Source of the DNA: Torymus aiolomorphi
Lineage: Eukaryota; Arthropoda; Insecta; Hymenoptera; Torymidae
Length of the DNA: 64,000 nucleotides
Assembly (NCBI GenBank): GCA_036365515.1
Contig: CM070873.1
Span: 76,162,529 to 76,226,528 of the forward strand
Reading direction: 5' to 3'
Shown piece after piece: positions 12,360 through 22,601 of the stretch. Below the pieces are notes generated by a model. That model saw nothing but the letters and a program-made list of their open reading frames with translations, ran no database searches and was not told the origin of the DNA. A program made the translations under genes and the position numbers. Position 1 is the first letter of the stretch. Each line of letters starts with the position of its first letter.

Positions 12360-12980
12360 GAATAATAAATAGATAAATTAATTTTTGAAATATGAAAAGA
12401 ATTTAATATAAAAAAACTAATCTTAATTTTATCTTATATATATATATATATAACTTAGTACACCGCTACCTTCCAGGACACCTACAGGTTTTCTGCAATA
12501 GAAGTAGGTATAAAACGTTAAACAGTATATAAGTGACTAAAGAAATAATATCCCTCAGGGTGTTGACTAACAGCACGACGCCTGCGGCGCCCCCTTTCAG
12601 TTCCGCAGTATTTTACGTTGATTTCGGAAAAATTTTACGGAAAAAAACGTTATGAAAGAAACCCTAAATGTCCTGAATAATACAAAAATGTCCTGAAAGG
12701 TAGCGGTACACATATTCCTAATTCAGTACAGTCCTGAAAACATGCAAATGTCCTGAAACATAGCGGTAAACCAATGAAAAGTCCTGAAACATAGCGGTGA
12801 ACAGAAATATATATATATATATGGCAACCACTTTTCATATTCCAAAAATGAATTTATCTATTTATTATGCATGTGACGTATTTATATTTTTTCAATAAGG
12901 AGCCTCAACATGGCACATACAGAAAGTGTTTGGAACGTTGGAAAAAATTAAGATTAGTTTTTTATATTAAATCTAAAACA
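12360..12980. repeat. Interrupted inverted repeat upstream of the exon
   Basis: Sequence at 12360-12435 (AATAAATAGATAAATTAATTT and ACTAATCTTAATTTT) recurs in inverted orientation in two blocks at about 12830-12870 and 12945-12975. A smaller MITE-like unit lies between the arms. The arrangement could form a hairpin just upstream of the Dpr-like exon. Confidence 0.65.
12457..12805. mobile_element. MITE with repeated TIR motif
   Basis: The left end ACACCGCTACCTTCCAGGAC is inverted at the right end as GTCCTGAAACATAGCGGT. The motif CCTGAAA.NTAGCGGTA recurs about three times in the right half (near 12690, 12750 and 12785). A small (TA)n lies on each side. It is non-coding. Confidence 0.65.
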
Positions 12981-13043
12981 CCTACCACTTAGCAATAGGA
13001 TTATTCGTAAGTCATACTTTTAAAAAATTGTGTATGTTTACAG

Positions 13044-13212
13044 GAAATCAATTTTGACTCACCGCGTGGTGGCATTAGCCTCGTGACGGAAAAAGGCCCC
13101 GAGACGACAAGTCGATTGATGATTCAACGTGCGGTGCCGAACGATTCTGGGATCTATACTTGTCAGCCCAGCAACGCCCATTCTAGTAGCATAAGGGTGC
13201 ACGTTGTCAACG
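13044..13212 (+). CDS. dpr-like: Dpr-family immunoglobulin-domain exon (partial host gene)
   Basis: A 169-bp open segment is bounded by an acceptor (TTTACAG, AG at 13042-13043) and a donor (GTTAGT from 13213). It enters in phase 0 and leaves in phase 1. It encodes about 56 residues beginning EINFDSPRGG, then VTEKG, then DSGIYTCQPSNA, and ending VHVVNG. The D-S-G-x-Y-x-C block is the F strand of an Ig fold. The whole pattern is the C-terminal half of the second Ig domain of insect Dpr proteins, neuronal surface receptors that bind DIP partners at synapses. Neighbouring exons are not visible, so introns are long and the paralogue cannot be named. The exon has GC content and codon use unlike the flanks. 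A transposon begins only 127 bases downstream. Confidence 0.9.
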
Positions 13213-13590
13213 GTTAGTGTGTTCCACTTTTTACGCCATCTTCTTCTTCTGCGTTTTACGCCATATGCAGAAATTTCGAGTAATTTGCTAATATGGGTCA
13301 TGCCAAACACCATATAGTGTTCTTTTCATTTCTGTTTAAGGGGGCTAGACATCCTTCTTTCTGAAATAAAAAAAGTCATATTTTAATACATAAATGTAAA
13401 CTATTTCTTTCCCACTTTATACACATAAAAGGGTATATTTACCTTACCTTAAACCTTGGTCTGAGCCCTTTATATGGTCCAGAACCATAGTTATCGATTA
13501 GGCAATTTTTTTCACTGTCCGTAAGCTTTCAAACTTTCCCGCGGATGAAATGATCCCAAGTTTGAAGTGGATACTTCGAAAATGCATAAT

Positions 13591-15032
13591 TCGTCGCGCG
13601 ATACGAAGAAAAACCAACTTTGACGTTACAGGCGAAGAAAATCCAAAAACGCGTCTAAGGCGAAGAAAAGCCAGTTTGCGCCCTTTCAGACGAAAAAAAG
13701 TCAGTTTGCGCCCTCCCAAACGATGAAAAGCCAGTTTGACTTATCTCGGGTGAAAAAAAGTCAGTTTGCGCCGTTCCCGGACGAGAAATTACAACAAACG
13801 TCATTTCGTGTCAGAAAAAAGGTGAAATCTCTTGCCGAAAATACTTTTAATGCTACTAATAAGCGGTACTAGGAATCCCGAATCAATGTATTGACAATTC
13901 CAGGTTCATCATCGACTTTCAATATCTGTCAAAACCACTGCAACGCTGTTATGAATGATAGTGTATATCTGCATGGATCCGTCTTTTTTATAACAGCAGA
14001 TGTCAGCTGTATATATCGGCTTTATTTGACGTACAAACATCATGTACGTCATGTTAAAAATTCTGAGAAATTCTGAGAAATATATGAAATAAATTATTAT
14101 TTCATATTTCTTATTGATATCTTGTACAATAAAATATCTTTTTAGTAACACTATAGCGTTAATTACGGTACTAAGCGCGCCATTTTTCGTCTTGTTTAAC
14201 TCTTTTCGAGAGTTGAGATCGAAGTTCGATAATTCGCTTCGTGAATCGATCGATACGGTGCGCGGCGCTACGCTGTCGCATTGATTAGGTACGTGTAGAC
14301 CACAAAGCTAATTGGTTAATATTTAAATATTAGCCAATCAGCAACGAGGTCTACAAGTAATGATTGCGACAGCGTAGCGCCGCGCACCGCTTATGTACAT
14401 TCTCCCTTTCGCGTAGGTATCGCAATAAACGTATCGATCGATTCGCGAAGCGAATTATCGAATTTCGATCTCGACCCTCGAAAAAAGTAAAACAAGAGAC
14501 GAAGGGTGGTGCGCGCAGTACTCTAATAAATAATAATTTATTTCATATATTTCTCAGAATTTCTAACATGACGTACATGATATTTGTACGTCAAACAAAG
14601 CCGATATATACAGCTGACATCTGATGATATAAAAAAAGACGGATACATGCAAATACAGTACACTATCATTCATAACAACGTTGCAGTGCTTTTGACAGAT
14701 GTTGAAAGTCGATGCTGAATTTGAAATTGTCAATACATAGATTCGAGATTCCTAGTACCGCTTATTAGTAGCATTAAAAGTATTTTCTCCAAGAGATTTA
14801 GCTTTTTTCTGGTACGAAATGTCGTTTGTTGTAATTTCTCGTCGGGGAACGGCGCAAACTGGCTTTTTTTCGTCCGAGACAAGTCAAACTGGCTTTTCTT
14901 CGTTTGGAAGGGCGCAAACTGGCTTTTCTTCGTCTGGGAGGGCGCAAACTGACTTTTCTTCAACTTAGACGCGTTTTTGGATTTTCTTCGCCTGGAACGT
15001 CAATGTTGGCTATTCTTCGTACCGCGCGTCGA
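13591..15032. mobile_element. Foldback element A, 30-bp tandem units in arms
   Basis: The left end TCGTCGCGCGATACGAAGAA is inverted at the right end (reverse complement TCGACGCGCGGTACGAAGAA). The ~500-base arms mirror each other. Their outer parts are tandem ~30-base units of the form CGAAGAAAAGCCAGTTTGCG, about five per arm, and their inner parts include AGACGGATNCATGCA. A further palindrome forms the centre. No coding capacity was seen. AT borders both ends; a TA duplication as in B-D is not clear here. Confidence 0.85.
14195..14500. repeat. Central palindrome of foldback A
   Basis: The segment around GTGCGCGGCGCTACGCTGTC near 14255 is inverted near 14370-14390, and GATCGAAGTTCGATAATTCG near 14217 is inverted near 14450-14475. 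These are nested inverted repeats of about 150 bases per arm with TTTAAATATT at the centre, and may be a separate MITE inserted in A. Confidence 0.75.
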
Positions 15033-16702
15033 ATTTTCTTATCAATGTAGGGATTTTTGATCTTATAAAAAAAAAAATTCTGCTTACTTTTTGTGCATTT
15101 TGCATTAATTTGTAAAAATTTTTCAACTTTTTCAAAATTTTTCTGATGTTACGTCCACGATGTATCCTTAAATTACATTTGATATTCATATTCTCATCAG
15201 TAATTTCCTGACCCACAAAATTATGTGATTACGAATTTAAACAACGCAGCATTTCGACGACGCAACTGCGTGACGTAGTGAGCCACAAACTTCGCGAAAG
15301 CTTACGCGCGTCGTAAGTTGTTTATACTCAGCATTTTTTAATTTGAAATCAAACTACATACGGCTTACGCTCATTTAACTTGTTTAAAAAGATGATCTCG
15401 ACTCATCGTCAGATCATCTTTAACCCAATTTATTTCTGTCATAAAAAAGCGAGGTATGCTCGCACGAGTCAGTTACAGCGTGGAGAATAAACCGATCGCG
15501 AGCTCTGTCTGCTCCAGACGACATACGAGGGCATAATTTTATTAATAAGCAACTATAAGTGCCAATCTCATTATATGCACATAAGAAGAGCAAAACAAAC
15601 AAGCGATTATACAGCGAGATTATACATAAAATCAAGGATCCATTGTTCATCAGATCTATTGGTAAATAAAACTATTTTATAAATAAACATTTATATTACA
15701 ATTATTATTTGTCTTTTCCTTAATTCCGAACTTAACAATGTATAAATTTCTCATGATATTCAATCCTAAATTCCTGCATTGATAAGGAAACTATACTATT
15801 CAGAAGTACTCACTTCAAAATTGAAATCAGTTCGTCCGCATGATCATCTAAAACCTTACGGACAGCGAGTCTATCTCATTAAAAATCATATTATGAGAAA
15901 ATCAATTTTAAAGTATTTATAACTCATAATGCATGAAAATATTCAAAACATGCCACCCTTGTTATTGATATTGATTCTTATCTTTATACTGGTGAAAGAG
16001 AAAGAAAAAAGTTTGGCATTGACTTCCTTGCGTAGAATTTTACTTGCCTTGGTATTTATTGACCCAGAAAAGAAAATCAACTTTTAATTATTTCATAACA
16101 TTTTGGCTACACATGTATTAATTCATATATCTTAGATACTTATCGTTTTTTTCGCCCTAGGTCAAAAGCTTTTATGTGTGCCTTGTTGCCAGTGATCCTC
16201 TTAACCTCATCTGTCAAGCCCATGGTCCCATGGTAGTCGCAGGATGTGGCTATCAATTAGTGTTTTTGCCTAGAAATCACTGAAATCATACAGCATATTT
16301 TTTAATTTTTTATTTAAAAAACAATGGTATAAAGAAACTTGATAAATTTACTTTAATAAATAAAAAAAAGTAAAAAAAAAATGAAAAATATAATACACAT
16401 ATATATGTATGTATTATATAATAATAAGAATAACAATAACAATTGCTTTATTTAAACCAGTAGGTTAAATATAAGTTTATTATTAATTATACTTTTTTGG
16501 CTTTTCGCCTTTCCATACAAAAAATATGTATATTTATGTGTATTTTGTACATAGTTAGCGTACAAAATATTCATAAATAGACATATTTTACTTATTTATT
16601 TAATATATCATGCACTACAGAATGTACAAATACAAAAGCATATAATATATTATGTAAATATACTTGCACAATTGAAAATGCACCTGTTGCATATGAATGA
16701 TC
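15033..16702. other. Interior DNA of the TTAA element, unassigned
   Basis: AT-rich, with no recognised domain. A small perfect hairpin (AAAGATGATCT … AGATCATCTTT) lies at 15388-15421. Confidence 0.5.
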
Positions 16703-17570
16703 TTATTCGGCTGTTCCTTTCTTTTTCTCCCAGACTGAGCAAGGTTTATTGAAGCTATTTTTAATAACAACATCCAAAACCTCTCCAGATCTGTTGCCAA
16801 TAATACTGGTAACACCTTGTAAGGAAGAAAAGCCTCTTTTCCTCCAAGAGCCGACACCAGAAACAATAAGTCCAATATTTGGTGGTGATAACTTGACTTC
16901 TTCTTTCACTGCTGTGTCCATGAACTCTTGAGCCGCTTCTGCAAAAATATTTCCAAAATGCTTATTGATTTTATCATAAGCAGAATGAGCCACTGGTGAT
17001 GATAAGTCCATGATGCCACAGAAAGTTGATAGTTGAACAGTCATGTAAGCGAATCCAGCCTTCAAGGTTTTGGATTTAAAATTGATTTAGAGTGTGACCA
17101 ATGTGGCCAAATTGGTGCAATAAATTCCTGCAAGAAAGTTGGCCCCATGAATAATGCATGGAAAATAAATAGAAGGAGTGTGCTTGCCATTCGTGCACTT
17201 GGACACGGTCACACTGGGCTATCAACTTCCTGTGAAATCATGGACTTATCACCACCAGTGGCTCATTCTGCTTATGATAAAATCAATAAGTATCTTTGAA
17301 ATATTTGTTAAAGCTCTTTCGAGCTCAGGAAACAGAATGCTGATGTCGATTATTCTATTCCGTGTGTCGCAGTGAGAAGATGTTGACCTATCTCTCATCT
17401 TTTCTAGCAGAAGTTGATCTTCTTTGCTTTCTGCCATTTTCCTCATTATCGATATTTCCTTGAAAAATTTTAACCCTCTTCTTGGATCTTCCTCTTGAGT
17501 ATTTGAAGTCAGGATGAGCATTGCTAAATCTTCCCATCGCATCTCGCCCATTCTTTGAAGCCATTTTCAA
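16703..17570 (-). pseudogene. Mutator-like transposase relic with internal inversion
   Basis: Minus strand 17065-16703 encodes CGIMDLSSPVAHSAYDKINK and later SGVGSWRKRGFSSLQGV, then IGNRSGEVLDV and a Cys-containing KPCSVW. This is the pattern of the Mutator-like transposase domain found in many arthropod and cnidarian genomes (W-x-[KR]-R-G-x-x-S-L-x-G-V). Plus strand 17060-17299 encodes the segment that should lie just upstream (CDQCGQIGAINSC, then AWKINRRSVLAIR and again IMDLSPPVAHSAYDK). Minus strand 17570-17388 looks like the N-terminus (MASKNGRDAMGRFSN). So the middle of the gene is inverted, with about 90 bases duplicated at the junction. It is non-functional. The usual catalytic Asp position reads VSGVGSW, so that residue also appears lost. 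Confidence 0.7.
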
Positions 17571-17574
17571 ACTT

Positions 17575-17962
17575 TGTTAAAAGTCACTTTACTTCATTTT
17601 TTAACTATTTTTATATTTTAGTAAGCACACAACTCTATAAACACAATAATTATGCTGTCAAATAAACACATGGACCGCAAATACTAACAAAAAAAAAAAC
17701 ATTTTTTACGTTAAAAGCGACGTAAAAAGAATCGTAATAATTGAAGCATTCGATTCAACTATCACCTGTATTTACATAAATTAAAGGGCTAAAAGTAGGT
17801 TACAATGTCAAATACTCAGGGCCCTTTCTACATATGTTTGTGTCATATGGAACAAAAGTGGAGTGGTCAATCTATAGCATACGTAATTTATGGTGTATTA
17901 TAGTCCAAATATCTTTAGTTCAACATAGTTCACGCCCGATTGCTCCAAATCGTTCTATACAA
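17575..17962. other. AT-rich interior DNA
   Basis: No feature was recognised between the transposase relic and the hairpin MITE. Confidence 0.5.
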
Positions 17963-18146
17963 TAAGGACTCTTGCGCGAATAGAGGAATATCTAGGAATA
18001 ACGCCTGACAGCCAATCACAAGCGAGCTTTAAAAAGACGTGTTCCTTTTTGAGGGAATAAGAAGAAATACGTCTTTTTAAAACTTGCTTGTAATTGTCTG
18101 CTAGGCGTTATTCCTCGCTATTCCTCCATTCGTGCAAGAGCCCTAA
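17963..18146. mobile_element. Hairpin MITE (~180 bp)
   Basis: The left arm starts TAAGGACTCTTGCGCGAATA and the right arm, reverse complemented, starts TTAGGGCTCTTGCACGAATG. The arms match for about 75 bases, including GGAATAACGCCT, around a ~20-base loop. It is non-coding, directly before foldback B. Confidence 0.85.
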
Positions 18147-18154
18147 TTATTATA

Positions 18155-19429
18155 TCGTCTTTCCCGAATAAGAAGGTACCAACTCAGCGGCCGCTTCGAA
18201 AAGGTGTCAACTCAGCGGCCGGTTTGACAAGGGGTCAACTCAGCGGCCGGTTCGAAAAGGGGCCAACTCATTCGCTGATTTTTTTCGCTAGATTTAGGTT
18301 GGCAATACGAAAATCGTAGCACACTATAAATACTAACAACTAACAATTTATTGTATTAAAACTAATTTATCGACGTTGAGGTTCTACTTCGTAGATGTGT
18401 AAAAGTATCGCAGCCACTTGCTTTGCGTATCTTTGCAAAAAATATGTATATATGTATAATATAATAAATTTTGACAAAAAGAAAAGACTATAAAAAAACT
18501 TTTGTCCATAGCAGTACATAAGTCAAGGTTACAAAGAAGTTATGCATAAAAATTTCATTGATGTTGCTCTTGTACTTTAGCATTTCAAACAATTTTTATA
18601 CAACTACAGAGTTTCCCAAGCAAGCAATAATAGAAATTCACTGTCAGTCAGGATGAAAGAGGTTAGAATGTTCAAAAACTTCAAAAACCGGTTGTCCTGT
18701 CGATGACACCGTTACGCTAAATACGTCACCGTTATACCATGATCGTGAAGATGGTCGTCGTGCATACCAGGGAAATGAAGTTCTTTAATCATCACCATTA
18801 GTAGTGCTGCCCAAAACGTTCAAACCAGACAGCTGACGGACGCCGCGTGCACGCTTGCCGGTTGCGACGTCGCGAGCTCGCGAGTTTAGGGCGAACATGC
18901 GCGCGAAAATTTAAAAATGGTGGATGCATTAGATTTGAAAACTAAATTCTTTTACATGTTTAGAATAAAATAAAAATGGAAATAGCAAAATGTAATAAAA
19001 TTTTTATTACAAAATAATAACATAAATATATTATAAATTCATTAAAAAGTAAATGTTAAGTAAATGTTAAATTGTAAAAGTTCAACATTTTTGTAACATA
19101 ATATAAAATATAATGAACTAACAAAATCATACTATAAGTGTTTCGGAAAGCAAAAAAAAAATTTTAATTCCTTGTGTATTACAATTTTCGTATTGCCAAT
19201 CTAAATCTAGCGAAAAAAAAATCAATGAATAAGTTGGCCCCTTTTCGAACCGACCGCTGAGTTGGCCCCTTTTCGAATCGGTCACTAAGTTGACATCTTC
19301 TCAAAGCGACCGCTGAGTTAGCCCCTTGTCGAACCGGCCGCCGAGTTGGCACCTTCTCGAAGCGGCCGCTGAGTTGGCCTCTTGTCGAACCGGCAGCTGA
19401 GTTCGCACCTTCTTATTCGGGAACGACGA
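18155..19429. mobile_element. Foldback element B, 28-bp tandem units in arms
   Basis: The ends are TCGTCTTTCCCGAATAAGAA and, reverse complemented, TCGTCGTTCCCGAATAAGAA, flanked by TA (18153-18154, 19430-19431; TATA is also possible). The arms are built of 28-base units of the form AACTCAGCGGCCGGTTCGAA: about three to four in the left arm and six to seven in the right. Inner flanks (CTAGATTTAGGTTGGCAATA) also mirror. The ~850-base interior is AT-rich without a recognised gene. Unequal unit number shows tandem expansion or contraction after formation. Confidence 0.9.
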
Positions 19430-19907
19430 TATATTATTCGATAGTATAATAATTGTTGATTAATTACAAATGTTACAGATTATACCCGTAATTATACACG
19501 TATAATACATGTATTATACGTGCTCGAAACATCATTCGATTGATTCTTGTCCGTTTTTTCTGTTATTTTTTTCTAATAAATTGATTCATTTTTACATAAT
19601 ATTTATTTATGTTTATAAATATATTAATGTAGATACAATAAAAATTAAAAAAATATATTTACGATCGAAAGGAAAAAGAAATACTACCAATAAATAAGAG
19701 CATGTATGTCGAAAAAACTGAATATTGGAGAAAAACGAAATTACAGTGAAAAATTGATAAAAAGTATAATCAGTACTTTATCGATATCTTTTAAAAAAAT
19801 AGATATCATTCTCGGATAAAATCGAGCATATTCTACAGATATTTTCCGATAAGGAAAGCAAAAAATGTCGATTTTTTTTGTTAAAAAAAGGTGTCTAGCC
19901 CCCTTAA

Positions 19908-20604
19908 GCTATACTATTTTTTTTTCTGTCATTCAAAATACAATTGATGAGTACATCGAACACGTGAGAAAAAAGTCATTACACAATTAATTAATAATAT
20001 GTGAATGTAACTAGTGATTTCTGTAAAATAGTATAATACAGGACTACTATGTTTGTAAATATCTTACTTAAAAAATGAGAATATTTAGCGATTAATTAGT
20101 ACTTCTGCCTGTTCATCAATGTACTACGTAAGTGGTAGATACTTTTTGATCAGTACTAATAATATTCACAACAATGATTATATATTCGAAATTATTAATT
20201 AATATATAATACTAGCGTGAGATCCAATATACGTAAATAACAATCTCGGGTTATAACAATTACAAAATTCTTTATTATGTAGAACGCACAATTATGTTTG
20301 TTTTACGGTAACTGAATAATTAAAATTCAACTTTAATAATATCTAACAGTGGCAGCTTTGAAATCAATTAATGATTCTATAGCAATTTTTCTTGGCGTGT
20401 GTACTCTATATTGATACAGTGTATATGAGCAATTCTAAGGAAAACATTAAACAACTAGATACAAAAAATTTATAAAAATTTGTTGTGGGGCAAAACAATC
20501 TGACCACATTTTTCGGTTCTCTGGACCATTCTAATTATAAAAAAATCGTGAATTCTGTGAATCTGGAGGCAAGCTTTTTTGTCAAAAGTAAATTTATTTT
20601 TTTA
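19908..20604. other. AT-rich unassigned DNA
   Basis: No domain or repeat was recognised. Confidence 0.5.
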
Positions 20605-20965
20605 TAACTGAGTGCGTAAAACTCGACTTTAGATGCCTGTTTAGCGTGCGTAAAGTACCCCCTTTTTTCACTAGTGCTTAAAGTGTTTACTTTATGTACT
20701 TGGTGCGTGAAGTAGTACGTAAAGTGAGTTCTTCACGCACTCAGTACTTACTTTACGCACTCGTGAAAGAAATCCGGATACTTTACGCACGCTGAACAGG
20801 CATTTAACGTAGAGTTTCACGCGCTCAGTTGTAAAAAATAGTAAACGCAACACGTGCGAAAGCCAGTAATCTTTGTACGGGTATCTTATCGCCCTCGCTT
20901 CGCTCGGGGGACAAACAATACCCGTGCAAAAATGACTCGCTTTACGCACTAGTTGCGTAATGTAC
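20605..20965. repeat. Nested-palindrome cluster K1
   Basis: Short inverted repeats are packed together: GCCTGTTTAGCGTGCGTAAA near 20635 mirrored near 20785-20805, GTGAGTTCTTCACGCACTC, and CGGGTATCTTATCGCCCTCG … CGGGGGACAAACAATACCCG around CTTCGCTCGGG. The block ends with GCGTAATGTACTATTTTA. The same style of sequence occurs at 29140-30010 and 47285-48250. It is non-coding. Confidence 0.75.
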
Positions 20966-21398
20966 TATTTTAAAATGCTTAAAAATTACCTCTCTTTAAA
21001 CATAAGTTATTTTTCCAAGAAAAGTCTACATCTCTTTTTATCGAATGAAAAAATGTTTATTTCTTCAAAAGTTACACGAGTTTAAATTTGAGTGTAAAAT
21101 ACATCAGTTTTTAAAAATATATATTAAAAATGGCACAAACTAGATCCTTTTATTATTACAGTATCATTACTGTGACTATAGTGCAATTTCTAAAGGCATT
21201 AACATTGTTTTATCCGGTACAAAGCTAATGGAAAGTTGCATTCTCTAGTTTTATATTTACTTTCTTAAATATATGAGCGACTCTTACTGACAAAATAATT
21301 TATGTTTGGAAGTGGTAATTTTTAAGCATTTGTTAGAAGTAAAGTTACTGTCCGCATTAAAGCTTGCCACCAACTTAACCATATTCCCAATTTTCATA

Positions 21399-22170
21399 GA
21401 CACGACCGCTTCTCGGGGAGCCTTATATTTTTGCCTGACCGAAAATTGTAACTCTTAAAATTATAAAAATTTACATTATAAAAACTATTTTCTGACCAAA
21501 ACGAGTCCATTTTAAGCGTCTTCCGGGAGGTATGTATGTCTGCACGTATATATGTGATCAAATAACTAGATTATCTTAATGAAATTTGATTGGATGTGAT
21601 CGAAACTGATACCGTCTTATTCTACATACGTGATGGTTCTATTTTGAGAAAGATAGAAAAACGATCCGTTTAAAAACATAGATATGGGAAAACAAATAAA
21701 TTTTTGAAAAGAAAATCGATTTTTAAGGATAATAAATCGAAAAATAATTTTCAGTATATATCTAACATACATATATGCTTTTTCTGAAACTAATTAAAAC
21801 ACATCTTTTAATATTGAACGATATTTGTAAACGAAATAGTGATGTAATCGATAAAGTAGTCGATTTTCTATCGTTACTTAACAGGATTTGATTTTAGAAA
21901 AAAATCTTAAATGCAAAAGATATAGATAATATTAAAACAAAACTTTGTTCTATTAAACAATTGTTTGTACAATTCATTTCTGATGATCTAGACCCATAAA
22001 AGCGATTTTTAGCGTCCGAATGCACCTAGAATGGTCGATTTTCGGTTATAACTTAGAAGAGTTTGATTTTGCACACAAATGTTAGATGAGAAAATTATAG
22101 ATAATATTAAAAAAATTTTTATTTCGTTAAACACTTGTTGGATTACCAAAAATATTTCCTATAATAGTAG
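21399..22170. repeat. Dispersed repeat related to D2
   Basis: It starts GACACGACCGCTTCTCGGGG after TA. It shares with 56669-57730 the blocks GAGCCTTATA, CCATTTTAAGCG, TATGTATGTCTGCACG and the 3' block CGGTTATAACTTAGAAGAGT-like with TAGATAATATTRAAA. It is a diverged copy without coding sequence. Confidence 0.7.
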
Positions 22171-22286
22171 TTTTTGAATTACGTCTTATAAAGAGATAGT
22201 TGCCCTGCGCAATGTAATATTCTACCAGCCTACGCAGTTTTAAGCTCAAATATCAACGGCATCCTAAAAAATTTTGCGAACAAAAA

Positions 22287-22575
22287 TGTTGAATAAATTG
22301 AGTCGTGGTTGTAAAGAAAAAAGAATAGTTTATTTAAGATGAATAAGTATATACAAGTATGATGTAGCGAGCCTCATGCTCGCGGCGCGAGGTGCTTGTC
22401 GCTTGGAGTCCAACGGTCGAGAGAGTTTTGCGCGAGTCAGCCGCTGCTGCTCGCGCACCGATCACGTGATGCGTACTGGAGGGGAGCACACGTACACTTG
22501 TGTGAGTGCGCGTATACAATTCATACGCGACCTTTCCTCTTATATTACGCAATATAGAATGTACAATATTTAACA
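22287..22575 (-). repeat. copia 3' LTR
   Basis: Matches 26939-27227 with about two substitutions (near 22471 and 22530). The purine tract AAGGAGGCG (minus strand, 22576-22584) abuts it. Confidence 0.95.
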
Positions 22576-22601
22576 CGCCTCCTTACATTTATATTGCGTA
22601 C

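Larger units (their letters stand above)
13340..19903. mobile_element. TTAA-flanked DNA transposon with nested insertions
   Basis: TTAA at 13336-13339 and 19904-19907 flank inverted ends GGGGGCTAGACATCC and GGTGTCTAGCCCCC. The left ~75 bases recur at the right edge of the window (63925-64000), so this is a dispersed family. The interior holds a decayed transposase-like gene (16703-17570), a hairpin MITE and two foldback elements (A and B). TTAA duplications are characteristic of piggyBac and Kolobok groups; the G-rich ends are not the CCC of piggyBac. Family placement is open. Confidence 0.68.

Noticed and set aside
13600..13830. CRISPR-like regular repeats
   Set aside because: The 30-base units are contiguous without unique spacers and occur in inverted arms of a foldback element. 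The 28-base arrays in B, C and D are the same.
15388..15421. Histone-type or terminator hairpin
   Set aside because: A short perfect hairpin exists but there is no adjacent gene and no histone stem-loop consensus.
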